Source of the DNA: Acidobacteriota bacterium
GTDB lineage: Bacteria; Acidobacteriota; Terriglobia; Acidiferrales; UBA7541
NCBI GenBank assembly: GCA_003225295.1
Contig: QHYZ01000094.1
Location: 1 to 47,761, forward strand
Reading direction: 5' to 3'
DNA length: 47,761 bases
Numbering within the stretch: position 1 is the stretch's first letter; every line of letters begins with the position of its first letter. The position numbers were made by a program, and so were the translations under genes. The notes beneath the pieces were generated by a model. That model was not told where the DNA came from. It did no database searches and worked only from the letters and a program-made list of their open reading frames with translations. Shown in pieces: positions 1-8,705 of the stretch.

Positions 1-1033
1 GTCCCGAAGCTGTGCGCCAGTAGAAGAGTTGCGGCTGGGTATCGCTCCAGGCCGACTGCTTTTTCAGTTCCATTAAAACAAAGTTTTCCAGTATGCCGCC
101 TATCACTCCCGCATTTACTTCCAACCTCTCCAAAGTGAGCCCCTGCAGATGCGCGAGCAGGCCAGTATCATTCAAATAGATTTTAGGCGTCCGGATGAGC
201 CGCTGCCCCAGGTTGCCAGACCAAGGTTGTAAGAGCTGCGCAAGGAACGTAGTTTCGAGTAGCGCAAAATATCGCTTCAAGGTTGTTTGTGGGAGTGCCA
301 GGCCTCTCGACAAGTCAGCGAAATTTAGGAGACCGCCGACGCGGCTGGCTGCAAGCGCAAGCAGTCGGGGCACAGCGCTTAAATCTGAGATGTTAGCGAG
401 ATCGCGGACATCGCGTTGAAGAATGGTCATCAGATAAGACTGAAACCAAGCTCTGCGGCGTGCCCCTGAGCGTCGGCTAGTTACGGGCGGATAGCTACCG
501 GCCAAGACGGTTTCAAACAGGTCCCGCCGAGAAGCAATCGGTTTCCCTGCGGGCCATTTCACTTGCTTTCTAAACAAAGCGTCCACAAACCCCTCGCGGA
601 CGCCAGCCATCTCGCCTTGTGAAAATGGCCAAAGCGTGAGCACTTCCATCCGGCCAGCCAAGGACTCCGCCAGCTTAGGCAGGAGCATCACATTTGCCGA
701 ACCAGTGAGTAGAAAACTCCCTGGCTCTCGCTTGCGATCTACGGCTACTTTAATTGAGGGAAAGAGTTCGGGCACGCGCTGAATCTCATCGAGCGTGACT
801 GGTGTAGTTAAGCCAGCAAGAAAGCCGTTTGGATCGCGCCTGGCCGCCGCCAACACCCCAGGGTCATCGAACGTCAAGTATTGGCGGCTGCGCTCATCAG
901 CCACCTCCCGAGATTGCACCAGAGTGCTCTTTCCGGTCTGCCTGGCCCCATTGATCAGCACCACGGGAGTGTCGGCCAGGGCTTGGAGAAGATGATCCGT
1001 AATGTTCCGGCGAATCACACAGGTGACCGACAT
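1..1033 (-). CDS. AAA-family ATPase, DUF4143 type (3' end cut by window)
   Basis: The minus-strand frame is open from an ATG at 1033 to the window edge (344 codons, no stop). Near the N-terminus it has a Walker A-like GARQTGKST, followed by a Walker B-like TLDEIQRVPELF and the sensor-like FLLTGSANVMLLPKL. The second half has the helix-turn-helix-like and DUF4143 region, including LPQTTLKRYFALLETTFL, KIYLNDTGLLAHL and the ILENFVLMELKKQ motif that precedes the nuclease-like fold. These match the AAA_14/DUF4143 ATPases, which are common in mobile and accessory regions and whose role is poorly known. The last 50 or so residues, expected to carry the EVDFV-type motif, lie outside the window. The gene sits beside recombinase debris, which fits an accessory region. 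Family call is firm; function is open. Confidence 0.85.
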   Translation of the reverse strand, partial: MSVTCVIRRNITDHLLQALADTPVVLINGARQTGKSTLVQSREVADERSRQYLTFDDPGVLAAARRDPNGFLAGLTTPVTLDEIQRVPELFPSIKVAVDRKREPGSFLLTGSANVMLLPKLAESLAGRMEVLTLWPFSQGEMAGVREGFVDALFRKQVKWPAGKPIASRRDLFETVLAGSYPPVTSRRSGARRRAWFQSYLMTILQRDVRDLANISDLSAVPRLLALAASRVGGLLNFADLSRGLALPQTTLKRYFALLETTFLAQLLQPWSGNLGQRLIRTPKIYLNDTGLLAHLQGLTLERLEVNAGVIGGILENFVLMELKKQSAWSDTQPQLFYWRTASG

Positions 1034-1043
1034 CAGAGCACGG

Positions 1044-1076
1044 ATGATAATCAACCACAAAATGGAAGATTATCAT
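1044..1076. promoter_or_regulatory. Inverted repeat upstream of the DUF4143 ATPase, possible operator
   Basis: Perfect 9-base arms ATGATAATC (1044-1052) and GATTATCAT (1068-1076) are separated by 15 bases, so the arm centres are 24 bases apart. The repeat ends 11 bases before the ATPase ATG at 1033 and is AT-rich in a GC-rich background. The spacing suits a dimeric regulator or autorepression. This is inference; a transcript hairpin is an alternative. Confidence 0.4.
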
Positions 1077-1199
1077 TAGCCTAGTGTTGACCGAACCGAT
1101 CAAATCCCGGATGGGGGCTGCGTTCAAACGGCGTTCTGAGAAGCTAACTAAGTCCCCGTTCGTGGGCGAATAATCGGCATTAGCGGCCAATCTCTGCCC

Positions 1200-1395
1200 A
1201 CTTTTGGCAGCGCCCGGCGAAGAAAACTAACACCGGCGCGAAGCATCTCTGTGGCATAGGTGTGACGAAACTGGTGCGGGACGATGCGGGTGGGAAGGCC
1301 GAGCGCATGACAGACTTGATGCAAGTAATCGCGGAGTTGACGAACGAGTGCCTCTTTAGAACGCGGACGGGCCAGAAGCCGAATCGGACGCCCGA
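1200..1395 (-). pseudogene. Tyrosine recombinase, C-terminal catalytic fragment
   Basis: The minus strand reads LLARPRSKEALVRQL, then DYLHQVCHALGLPTRI, then the catalytic box HQFRHTYATEMLRAGVSF, typical of phage-integrase/XerC-D family recombinases. After AGVSF the frame loses similarity, and the expected second histidine and the catalytic tyrosine are absent. There is no N-terminal part upstream on this strand. The preceding part of the same kind of protein lies immediately beside it but on the opposite strand (1393-1638), so the locus is rearranged and cannot make an active recombinase. Confidence 0.75.
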
Positions 1396-1638
1396 TTCTT
1401 CTACGCTCCGTCGCTGGGCCCACGCATCGGTGAGTGTGCCGATCTGTCCTTCGATTGCCTGCACTCTACCGGCTCGAATCAATGGGCCGTTCACGTGCCA
1501 CTCGGGAAACTCAAAACAGAACGTATGGTCCCCGTGGATTCCTTTGTGTGTGAACTCGTCCGACGCCTCCAATTCTTTCGTTCTCTTGATCCGCGTCCTG
1601 AAGGAAGAGAATACAGCTTCTCGCCTATGACTTTTTAA
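1393..1638 (+). pseudogene. Tyrosine recombinase, central fragment on the opposite strand
   Basis: The plus strand, in the frame that includes 1441-1443, reads GPRIGECADLSFDCL, then QWAVHVPLGKLKTERMVPVD, then SFVCELVRRLQFFRSLDPRP, and stops at TAA 1636-1638. In intact recombinases this block carries the first catalytic arginine (RIGE) and lies directly before the LLARPRSK segment that is found here on the minus strand ending near 1372. The two pieces therefore meet head to head with a breakpoint at roughly 1372-1400. The frame has no convincing start codon or ribosome-binding site. It is read as a remnant produced by inversion, or by recombination between recombinase copies. Confidence 0.7.
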
Positions 1639-1761
1639 GGGTGTGATTCGCAGAATTGGCCGCTAATAAACGGCAACTCGGAGTCGTTGGACAGATTCAG
1701 ATTCGCAAGCGTACTAAAACCTGGTTGCCCAAGCTCATAGCATGAGCGCACGAAATCGGCT

Positions 1762-3036
1762 TCAGTCGGCAATCGCCTGATAAGCTAGCGCGTTGACTCT
1801 GCGGTCCAGACTCAAATCCCCCGTCGGATGCAGCTGCGCCATAAAGATCACGACCATCTGTTCTTTTGGGTCAATGGAAAATGCGGTATAGAAAAATCCA
1901 CCCCAATTAAATTCTCCTGGCGACCCTAGTTCGGGGAGCGGAACTTTCACGCCCTCCACGCCAAAGCCAAGTCCAAAGCCCTGATCGGGACTGATTTTTC
2001 CGAGCTGATCCTGGGTCATAAGTTCGATGGATTTGCGGCTCAGCAGGCGCGTGCTCCCCGCCTTTCCGCCATCCAACATCATCTGGCAGAAGCGCGCATA
2101 GTCTACGGCCGTGGATGTAAGCCCGGCGCCGCCGGCAAAAAGCTTCTTAGGTCCCCGGTACGGATAGTCTGCGGAATAGACGAAAGAACCTTCTGTGATC
2201 GGGGTGTCAGGGAAGCGATTGAGACCTTTCTCCGCATAGAACGTGTACGCCGTAGCGAGCCGTTCCAGTTTGTTTTCCGGAGGATAGAAGTAGGTGTCCT
2301 TCATTCCCAGCGGTTCGAAGATGCGGGTACGGAAGAATTCGTCCAGGGGTTTGCCAGAGACCACTTCGACAAGCCGCCCGAGCACATCTACTCCCAAACT
2401 GTATTCCCAGCGATCCCCGGGATTAAAAAACAACGGCACCGCCGCCAGGCGCTTGACGTTGTCTTCGATGGTGCCGTCGTACGGCAGCAGGCCGTGCGCA
2501 ACATTCGCGGCGGCGTACATCGGTCCAAGTCTGTCATTCCAGTGGTAGGTGAGCCCCGACGTGTGCCTCAAGAGATCGCGAATCGTAATCTCTCTCGCCG
2601 CTGGGATTGTGTAGGCCGCGCCAGACGAAGGCTGAATCAGCACTTTTGGATTCTTGAACTCTGGCAAATATTTCGAGATAGGGTCCTCAAGGAGGAAGTG
2701 GCCCTCTTCGTACAGCATCATCACCGCCACGCTGGTGATGGGTTTGGTCATCGAGCAGATGCGGAACATCGTGTCGGGACGCATCGGCTTACTGGCCTCC
2801 CGGTCCATCATCCCCTGTGGTTTGAACCAGACCACGCGCCCTCGGCGCGCCACCAAAGTAATCGCACCGGCAATCCGCTTTTCATCGATGCTTCGCTGGA
2901 CGGCCGTGCCGATGCGCTCCAGGCGTTCCGAAGACACGCCCACGGATTCGGGCTTGGCCATGGGCAGGTCTTGTGCAAACGCGGCGGCCGCGATAGACAC
3001 GCAGATGAGGGCTAAAGTGTTTATTTTGCGGTGCAT
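1762..3036 (-). CDS. Exported serine hydrolase, class C beta-lactamase-like family
   Basis: This 424-residue protein has the serine beta-lactamase/penicillin-binding-protein fold of the esterase/DD-peptidase type. An N-terminal signal peptide (MHRKINTLALICVSIAAAAF) is followed by the SxxK motif SMTK with nucleophile near S95 and lysine near K98. The second motif is the tyrosine of WEYSLGVDVLG near Y212, and HTSGLTYHW is also present. The C-terminal FNWGGFFYTAFSIDP occupies the usual third-motif region. The frame is open 56 codons further upstream, but the ATG at 3036 has GGAGG nine bases before it and begins the signal peptide, so it is preferred. Substrate cannot be told from sequence; many relatives are esterases rather than antibiotic-hydrolysing enzymes. 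Confidence 0.9.
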   Translation of the reverse strand: MHRKINTLALICVSIAAAAFAQDLPMAKPESVGVSSERLERIGTAVQRSIDEKRIAGAITLVARRGRVVWFKPQGMMDREASKPMRPDTMFRICSMTKPITSVAVMMLYEEGHFLLEDPISKYLPEFKNPKVLIQPSSGAAYTIPAAREITIRDLLRHTSGLTYHWNDRLGPMYAAANVAHGLLPYDGTIEDNVKRLAAVPLFFNPGDRWEYSLGVDVLGRLVEVVSGKPLDEFFRTRIFEPLGMKDTYFYPPENKLERLATAYTFYAEKGLNRFPDTPITEGSFVYSADYPYRGPKKLFAGGAGLTSTAVDYARFCQMMLDGGKAGSTRLLSRKSIELMTQDQLGKISPDQGFGLGFGVEGVKVPLPELGSPGEFNWGGFFYTAFSIDPKEQMVVIFMAQLHPTGDLSLDRRVNALAYQAIAD

Positions 3037-3241
3037 GATGGGGAGCCTCCGTATATCCGGCGGTTTGTGGCGTTTGATTGTACACCGTCGCGGTCTTCGG
3101 TTACCCCTGTCCGCCGCGAAACGCGATATTTCGTGCTCCTCTTCTCCCAAGTTCATGTATCGCCGAAATTCTTTGCCGTATCGCTCACTGTTTTTCCGCT
3201 CCACTTTGCAGCTCCTTCGTCGAAAGTGCTTCTAAGTTTCA

Positions 3242-4596
3242 TCAACGCGTCTCACGCGCCGAAGTCGCTAGGTTGGCCTTCTGCTCGGCTAAGATCTTGG
3301 GAATGATTTCGAGGAGGTGCGGATCCGGTTCCTTGCCACTCTGCGAGTAACGCTGCACGATGTCGCGGCCGGCGCTGCCACCGTCCATCGCAGCGCGGAG
3401 ATGGCATCGCAACGGATCAAAACTGCGGGGTCCTCCAGGCATTTCTCCATGATCGGCAGCGCGCGCTTATGCCAGCGCTTAACCACAATATAACCTGCCA
3501 TACCTCGCGCGCGAAGATCGCGATCTTCGAGCAGCTGGGCCAGCTGCTTGTCGAACCTGGTGTCGGCGTGCTGGGCGATCAATTGCATCGCGTTCCAGCG
3601 ATTCTGCTCATCATCGTCGTGCAACATGTCCACCAACGGCGACAGCCAATCCGCGTCCCATTTCTGTCTGAGCCCCTCCAGTATCAACTCCATCACCGCC
3701 GGACGCAGCTCGTCGAGCAAAAGGTCATCCTTGCCTTCCAGAGGTGGCCCTTTTTCCAGGGCTTCCTGTGACAACTGCCTTGCGAGCTTCGAGATTCGCC
3801 CCTCCGCATACTCGGTGTCATAGAAGTGATCACGGCCGAATCGGGCGCCAGCTTCGCAGCACGCGCAAACTCGAGTTCTGATCCCTGGACGTCATGGGCG
3901 CTATGCAGGAGCGCGGCGCGATCGTAGTGGAGCACAGCGCTATTGGGGTAGCTTTCTAAGGCTTCCGCAACGAGAGCGAGCGCACGCTCGGGCTTGGCCT
4001 TCTCGATTTGCGTGGTATACGCTTCGACGCTGACGGGATGCGCGCTTACCCATAGCCACTTGGTCGACTTCGCTTTCCCGTCACGTCCGGTGCGCCGATA
4101 GATCTCCGTCAGAGCTTCCACTGGCGTGTACTCATTGGGTCGGATGCGACTCGCATGTTCAAGCAGCGGAGTGGCCTTCTCGAATTTCCCACGCGAAATG
4201 TAGACGTCAGCCGACTTGCTAAGCAGATCGTAATCATCCAGAGCCTCAACGAGTCGAGCGCGCAGGGCAGACTCACTGCCGGAACTGTTATCGAAATCTT
4301 CGCCCCGGAAGATTTGCCGGAACGCGCGGTCGAACTCCTCCTGCGGGAAATGTTCGCGCGCGCCGGGCAGTCTCCAGAAGATAGAAAGCTTGCAGCCGCT
4401 GGCCCTTGTCATACAGCGCCTTCGTCAAGCGGACATGCGCCTGTACTGAAAAGAAGTTAAGCGCGTAGTCATGCCGGGCTGCGTCCAGCGAAACGTCGGC
4501 GGCGGAGAAGCCCAAGAGGGATGCAGCGGAAATAACGAACAGCGCGAGCAGCAAAACCGTACAAATCGGCCGTCGACGCTCGCATTTATTCAGCAT
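3242..4596 (-). pseudogene. Exported TPR/HEAT-repeat protein, broken by three frameshifts
   Basis: Four minus-strand frames join into one protein. The first starts at ATG 4596 with a signal peptide (CTVLLLALFVISAASLLGF) and ends in YLLETARR. Reading then shifts near 4355, inside a GCGCGCGCG tract, to REHFPQEEFDRAFRQIF and TPR-like helices (FEKATPLLEHASRIRPNEY). A second shift near 3825 leads into DTEYAEGRISKLARQLSQE and HEAT-like repeats (WNAMQLIAQHADTRFDKQL; LIRCDAISAL). A third near 3385 leads to DIVQRYSQSGKEPDPHLLEI and the stop at 3242. Conservation-like quality is good in every segment, so the gene broke recently or the assembly carries indel errors here. The role is unknown; such repeat proteins usually act as scaffolds. 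Confidence 0.7.
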
Positions 4597-5162
4597 CAGG
4601 CGAGTATATCGTGCACCTGGAGCGCGCCGCTTTGATACCTGGCGACGGGGTGTCTTTGGCTTTACACGTAGAAATGCCCCCGCCCGGCAGATCAGTCCTA
4701 AGGCGTGCGTGTCATTCCGTCCAGAAGGGGTCCGCGTTATCAAGGGACGCGAGCCGCGTAAGGACCCTTGCTGGCCTCATGTTTTTCCCTGAGTCTTCTC
4801 TCTGCGACCAAGCCGCATTCCGTAGTCCACAGGGCGAAACCGTTTTGGTTCCGCCACTCATCTAGGGAAATCTAGTTTCGCTTTGTGATTTGGCCGCAGC
4901 ACTTGCCGTTCCATTCCGGTACCCCGCGGCTACGTCACCTTGGCCTGAAGCACTGCGCCACAGCCAATGGCACTGCGCTCGTCTTACCGCGAAGCGTATC
5001 GCGGAGTTGAAGGGACTCGCGCCCGCAGGTGTGCATTGACAGCGAGCTGGCGGAAGAATAGCATGCGCGGCTACGGGGTGGCTTCATGATGAGGGCGAGT
5101 TGGTCCCAGCTCGTCCAGCCATCACCGTTCCTGCAACTTTAATCCTTCATCGGGAGGTTTAG
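4597..5162. other. Intergenic region before the subtilisin-like gene
   Basis: About 560 bases with no convincing gene on either strand. The frames seen are short, low in similarity to anything recognised, and lack ribosome-binding sites. A promoter-like pair close to the protease gene is listed separately. Confidence 0.5.
5036..5064 (+). promoter_or_regulatory. Sigma-70-like promoter for the S8 protease gene
   Basis: TTGACA at 5036-5041 is a full consensus -35 box. It is followed by a 17-base spacer and TAGCAT at 5059-5064, a 4-of-6 match to the -10 box. Transcription would begin about 90 bases before the ATG at 5163. Confidence 0.45.
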
Positions 5163-6905
5163 ATGAGCCCTTTTCCCAGTCGAAAAACAGGCAAGATGTT
5201 GCTAGCTCTCGCTCTCTTGGGGGGAGCTGGCGTTGTAATGGTGTTAGCAGGAAGCGTCGGAATACCGGCCACGCACGCGCAGCAAAACCGAACCCTGGCG
5301 GAAGCGCCGATCGCACCCGACAGACTCTTGGTCCTCTTCAGAGGGAATTCACTGCCCGCGGATGCGGATGCCCGAATCACCGCAGCCGGCGGACAGATGG
5401 TTCGCGGGATCGGGGCAGTAGGGATTGCAGTAGCCACTCCGACCACGACTGACGCCGCGACACTGATGCAAAACCTTCGCAACGACTCCACAATTCTGGA
5501 CGCCGACTACGACCGAATGGTGGGGCTCATCGCTCCAACCCAAATTGCCCCTGACGATACCGCGGACGTCTCGCCGGACATGCTAACTCACCCGCTGCCG
5601 ACATTTTCCACGGCCCTTCCACCAGATTTCTTCTACACCTCGACGCCTCAGCAGTGGCCGGCCAAGCGCATCGGCGCCGCGGGAGGTGGAATCGCCACCC
5701 CGCCGGGCGCTCCGACCTCAGGCGCGTGGGACGTGACGTTCGGCGCGGGCGCCAAAATCGCTATTCTGGACACCGGCGTGAATCCGGTTCATCCCGATGT
5801 GAAGGATAACCTGGTGTTTAACCTTGCCCTGACGTCCTACTCCGCGGCGTTCGGCACGCCCAATTGCGAAGTGCCCGATCCGTCCAATGCACCGTTTGAT
5901 TTACCGGCGGACCAGAACGGCCACGGCACCTGGACCTCATCGCTGGCTGCAGGAGAGATCGGTGGCGGGTTGCTCATTGGCGTGGCGCCACAGGCAAAAA
6001 TCCTCAACATCAAAGTGCTGCGTGACATTGCGGCGACTCCAGCCCAGCTTGCTGCCAGCGGAATTCCGGACACGCCCTTCAATCGTTGCCTGCTTCGCGG
6101 TGGAAGCGGATTCTTCTCCTGGGTGCTGGAAGGAATGGTGGTTGCGACCCTCGAGGGCGCGGACGTCATCTCCATGTCACTCGGGGGCTTTGTGCCGCGC
6201 AACGTGCGCGGCGACGCTGCTCTTGTGAGCGCGTTCAACCGCGTCAGCAATTTCGCCACGAGCCATGGCGCTATCGTCTTTGCGGCGGCGGGCAACTCGG
6301 CGCTGAACCTAGACCGAATTCGGGCATTTATTGAGCTACCCGGTCAAGCTGCTGGCGTGATTCCGGTGATCGCGACGACCAACCCGGCGCTCTTCCCGCC
6401 GACTCCCCCGGCGCGGCAGCCTTGCGCGAATGGCGCCGACTGTCTGGCGTTTTACAGCGACTTCGGAACGAACCTGGGCGGTCTTTCCGCGCCGGGCGGG
6501 GACTTACCCTCAGGGGGATGCGCCTTCAGCGGCAATCCATGCAACCCAACCGGGTTCGTCCGGGGTGCGTGCAGTTCCGGACTACCTGGGACGGTCCCGC
6601 CGGATCCGGACACCTTCCCAGCGGCTGGGCCGCCACCTGCGGGAACCAGCTTCGGCTGCTTCAGCTTTGCGGGTCTAGCGCAGCACGCTTGGTACGTCCA
6701 GACCATTGGCACAAGCGCCGCGACACCGCTAGCGGCAGGAGTTGCCGCACTGGTGAAATCTACCAATCCGGGACTCAGTCCGGCGCAGATTCGCACCATC
6801 TTGCAGCGTACGGCGCAGGATATCGGCAAGAATGGTTACGACGAGCTCTTCAATTTCGGACTGGTCGACGCCGACGCCGCGGTTCACGCGGCTGCCAATC
6901 GGTAG
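5163..6905 (+). CDS. Exported subtilisin-like serine protease (S8 family)
   Basis: This 580-residue protein has an N-terminal membrane/signal segment (LLALALLGGAGVVMVLAG) followed by an Ala-rich propeptide region, then the S8 catalytic domain. The triad is visible: Asp in AILDTGVNPVHPDV near D203, His in NGHGTWTSSLAAG near H254, and Ser in GTSAATPLAAGVAAL near S518. The oxyanion Asn is probably in FAAAGNSALNL. Between His and Ser there is a Cys-containing insertion rich in Gly and Pro (around residues 415-500), consistent with an extracellular enzyme with disulfides. The start is supported by GGGAGG seven bases upstream. It is probably a secreted protease for nutrient acquisition; no inhibitor or partner gene is adjacent. 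Confidence 0.93.
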   Translation: MSPFPSRKTGKMLLALALLGGAGVVMVLAGSVGIPATHAQQNRTLAEAPIAPDRLLVLFRGNSLPADADARITAAGGQMVRGIGAVGIAVATPTTTDAATLMQNLRNDSTILDADYDRMVGLIAPTQIAPDDTADVSPDMLTHPLPTFSTALPPDFFYTSTPQQWPAKRIGAAGGGIATPPGAPTSGAWDVTFGAGAKIAILDTGVNPVHPDVKDNLVFNLALTSYSAAFGTPNCEVPDPSNAPFDLPADQNGHGTWTSSLAAGEIGGGLLIGVAPQAKILNIKVLRDIAATPAQLAASGIPDTPFNRCLLRGGSGFFSWVLEGMVVATLEGADVISMSLGGFVPRNVRGDAALVSAFNRVSNFATSHGAIVFAAAGNSALNLDRIRAFIELPGQAAGVIPVIATTNPALFPPTPPARQPCANGADCLAFYSDFGTNLGGLSAPGGDLPSGGCAFSGNPCNPTGFVRGACSSGLPGTVPPDPDTFPAAGPPPAGTSFGCFSFAGLAQHAWYVQTIGTSAATPLAAGVAALVKSTNPGLSPAQIRTILQRTAQDIGKNGYDELFNFGLVDADAAVHAAANR

Positions 6906-7167
6906 CGTCTGGCCTCTCGGGCGCTGGAGCCCCGAAGCAACTGCTTCCACATCCACGACCAGTGGCGGACGTGTGGTCCTGGTGCCCGTTTCGTTCTCGC
7001 GCGGAACGTCCTGCCGGATTTTACGTTCGGTGAAAACGCACGTCCGATTAATCACTGGCGTCATCGGCCCACAATCGGCTGGCAAGCGCGATTCTCGAGC
7101 ATGCTTGCCGTCGTGTGCCCGCGATCTGCGACAAGTGCCATCGACTCTTCAGCCTTTCCGAGCCCGA

Positions 7168-7818
7168 TCACAATTGAAACACCAGCGGCAGGTGGGGCCT
7201 GAAATCCACGATTTGCTGGTGGCGGTTGCCGTCGAATCCAATTTCGAGGAGAGATTTTGGCCCTTCTTGAGTTGCTAACACGCTACTCTTGACGATTCTT
7301 TGAGACGCAATCGAGCGAAGCGGCACGGGCGTAGTCAAAGTTAGCCCGGTGATCTCACGAACACCAGTGGGATGCTCATGGAACTGGTGCTCACGATGTG
7401 AGCGCCGCATAAAATCCAGATAGACCCACATCGGCTCCTCGATTCCCGCGTCGCCGATATACATGAGGAGGGGATCTGGCAAGTAGGTCGGCCGATATTG
7501 CCATGCTGGAAATGGTGGTTCTGTGCTACTCGAATCGGCAGGGCGCAGGCAAATCCCGAAAGGAGAGGCTTCGGCTTCCCGACCAGACCATCTCTCCCAG
7601 AGCAAGGTGCGTCGTGCGCGTTCGCTTTGAGCTTCATGGGCGTCACTCACCCATAGCAACTCGATCATGGCATTGGCGAAAGCAAAACGTCGATTCGCTG
7701 TGCCTTGTCCGGGGTGCCGATTTGGAGGTCCCTCATGCAGGCCGAACTCAACAAGTTTTTCTGCCTCGGGAGCGCCTGGAGCGGTGCACACGAACAAATG
7801 GTCTAGCTCGAAACGCAT
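7168..7818 (-). CDS. Glyoxalase-like (VOC-superfamily) protein
   Basis: This 216-residue cytosolic protein begins MRFELDHLFVCTAPGAPEAE, the typical opening of the glyoxalase-like family (Glyoxalase_3), with a metal-ligand-type His at residue 7. It continues with the FANAMIELLWVSD strand segment, where the Glu is a usual second ligand, then a variable middle, and ends in a beta-rich tail (SLLEIGFDGNRHQQIVDFRP). No partner gene indicates a substrate. Family members bind or convert small molecules through a metal centre, but the reaction here is unknown. Confidence 0.8.
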   Translation of the reverse strand: MRFELDHLFVCTAPGAPEAEKLVEFGLHEGPPNRHPGQGTANRRFAFANAMIELLWVSDAHEAQSERARRTLLWERWSGREAEASPFGICLRPADSSSTEPPFPAWQYRPTYLPDPLLMYIGDAGIEEPMWVYLDFMRRSHREHQFHEHPTGVREITGLTLTTPVPLRSIASQRIVKSSVLATQEGPKSLLEIGFDGNRHQQIVDFRPHLPLVFQL

Positions 7819-8045
7819 GGCCAGCTAGTCTAATTCAATCTTATTCAATCTGAATGATATCAGTTAGAACCAAGCCGGTGGCGCCGGTTCCACAGCCGTC
7901 AATTCTCGAGGCGCATGCCCAGGTTCTTCTGACCGCTTTAACCCGGCGAATGCCCGCCGCCAAGTCCACGCTCCAGTAGACACCAGATTTCATTGTGCCA
8001 TGGGCGAGTTGATGGGATTCGAATGCGAGCGATAGCGCTTGGGGT

Positions 8046-8537
8046 TTAGCGGAGAATTTCGATGCGTGTAACGGGATGAACTTCATTCCAACCGTTGTCA
8101 CGGTCGGTGACGTAGGCGCCAGTGACGCGGACACGATCGCCGACATTGGGAATCGTGATCTGCGGATGAAAATCGCCGCATGCTCCTTTGTCGCCGGCAT
8201 CGGCCGGGGCGTGCTCGCAGATGACTTCCACCACGAGTTGGCCATGGGCGTGCATCACGTTGACCAGGTTCAAAACTGATTTGTGCACTGGATCGAGCGC
8301 GATATGCAAGTCGCCATCCGAGGCGCGGTGCAGGGAGACCACGCGACCCTCGACGGCGGTACACTCCTCAACTACATGCAGCCTGTCCTTCTGGTTGACA
8401 TGTTTCCACAGGTTAAGATCACAGTTTTCAGGTCGCAACTTTACCGGCGACCTTCCTGGATAGCGAAGTCTGGCCATCAAAAACAAAGCCATCAGCGCTA
8501 CTCCTACGACCAGCGTGATTCGTGAGATTCGGCTCAC
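8046..8537 (-). CDS. Membrane-anchored OB-fold-like hypothetical protein
   Basis: 163 residues from a GTG start. One N-terminal transmembrane or signal segment (ITLVVGVALMALFLMARL) precedes a soluble domain. That domain contains a conserved-looking pattern of His and Cys residues: LWKHVNQKDRLHVVEECTAV, DGDLHIALDP, then ICEHAPADAG and DRVRVTGAYVTDRDNGW ending in HPVTRIEI. The order of short strands and the RVRVTGAYV and WNEVHPV pieces look like an OB-fold (NigD/YdeI-like) domain. I recognise the type as a recurring hypothetical of soil bacteria, but know no function. Two Cys residues about 53 apart (EEC and ICEH) could form a disulfide in the periplasm. Confidence 0.75.
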   Translation of the reverse strand: MSRISRITLVVGVALMALFLMARLRYPGRSPVKLRPENCDLNLWKHVNQKDRLHVVEECTAVEGRVVSLHRASDGDLHIALDPVHKSVLNLVNVMHAHGQLVVEVICEHAPADAGDKGACGDFHPQITIPNVGDRVRVTGAYVTDRDNGWNEVHPVTRIEILR

Positions 8538-8705
8538 CGCGGGCTTCCTACCGGTTTTCCCAATGTGATTATCGGTCCTTCCCCGGCGAGTACGGAAGGC
8601 GCAGGAAGGCTCGATAGTTGAGAAGCGTCACTTGCGCCGAGTGGCCCGTGATTCGCCCGGGATTGGTGGCACTAAAAGTTACATGAAACGACGAGCCAGA
8701 ATCGT

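Larger units (their letters stand above)
1179..1667. repeat. Inverted repeat flanking the recombinase fragments
   Basis: ATTAGCGGCCAATCTCTGC at 1179-1197 is the reverse complement of GCAGAATTGGCCGCTAAT at 1650-1667, except for one extra base. A 13-base core, ATTGGCCGCTAAT, is perfect. The arms bracket both recombinase fragments almost exactly. They may be recombination sites or the scars of the inversion event. Confidence 0.5.

Noticed and set aside
7841-8245. 134-codon minus-strand frame next to the OB-like gene
   Set aside because: It overlaps the OB-like gene in another frame with unremarkable composition; its tail beyond 8046 alone shows nothing recognised.
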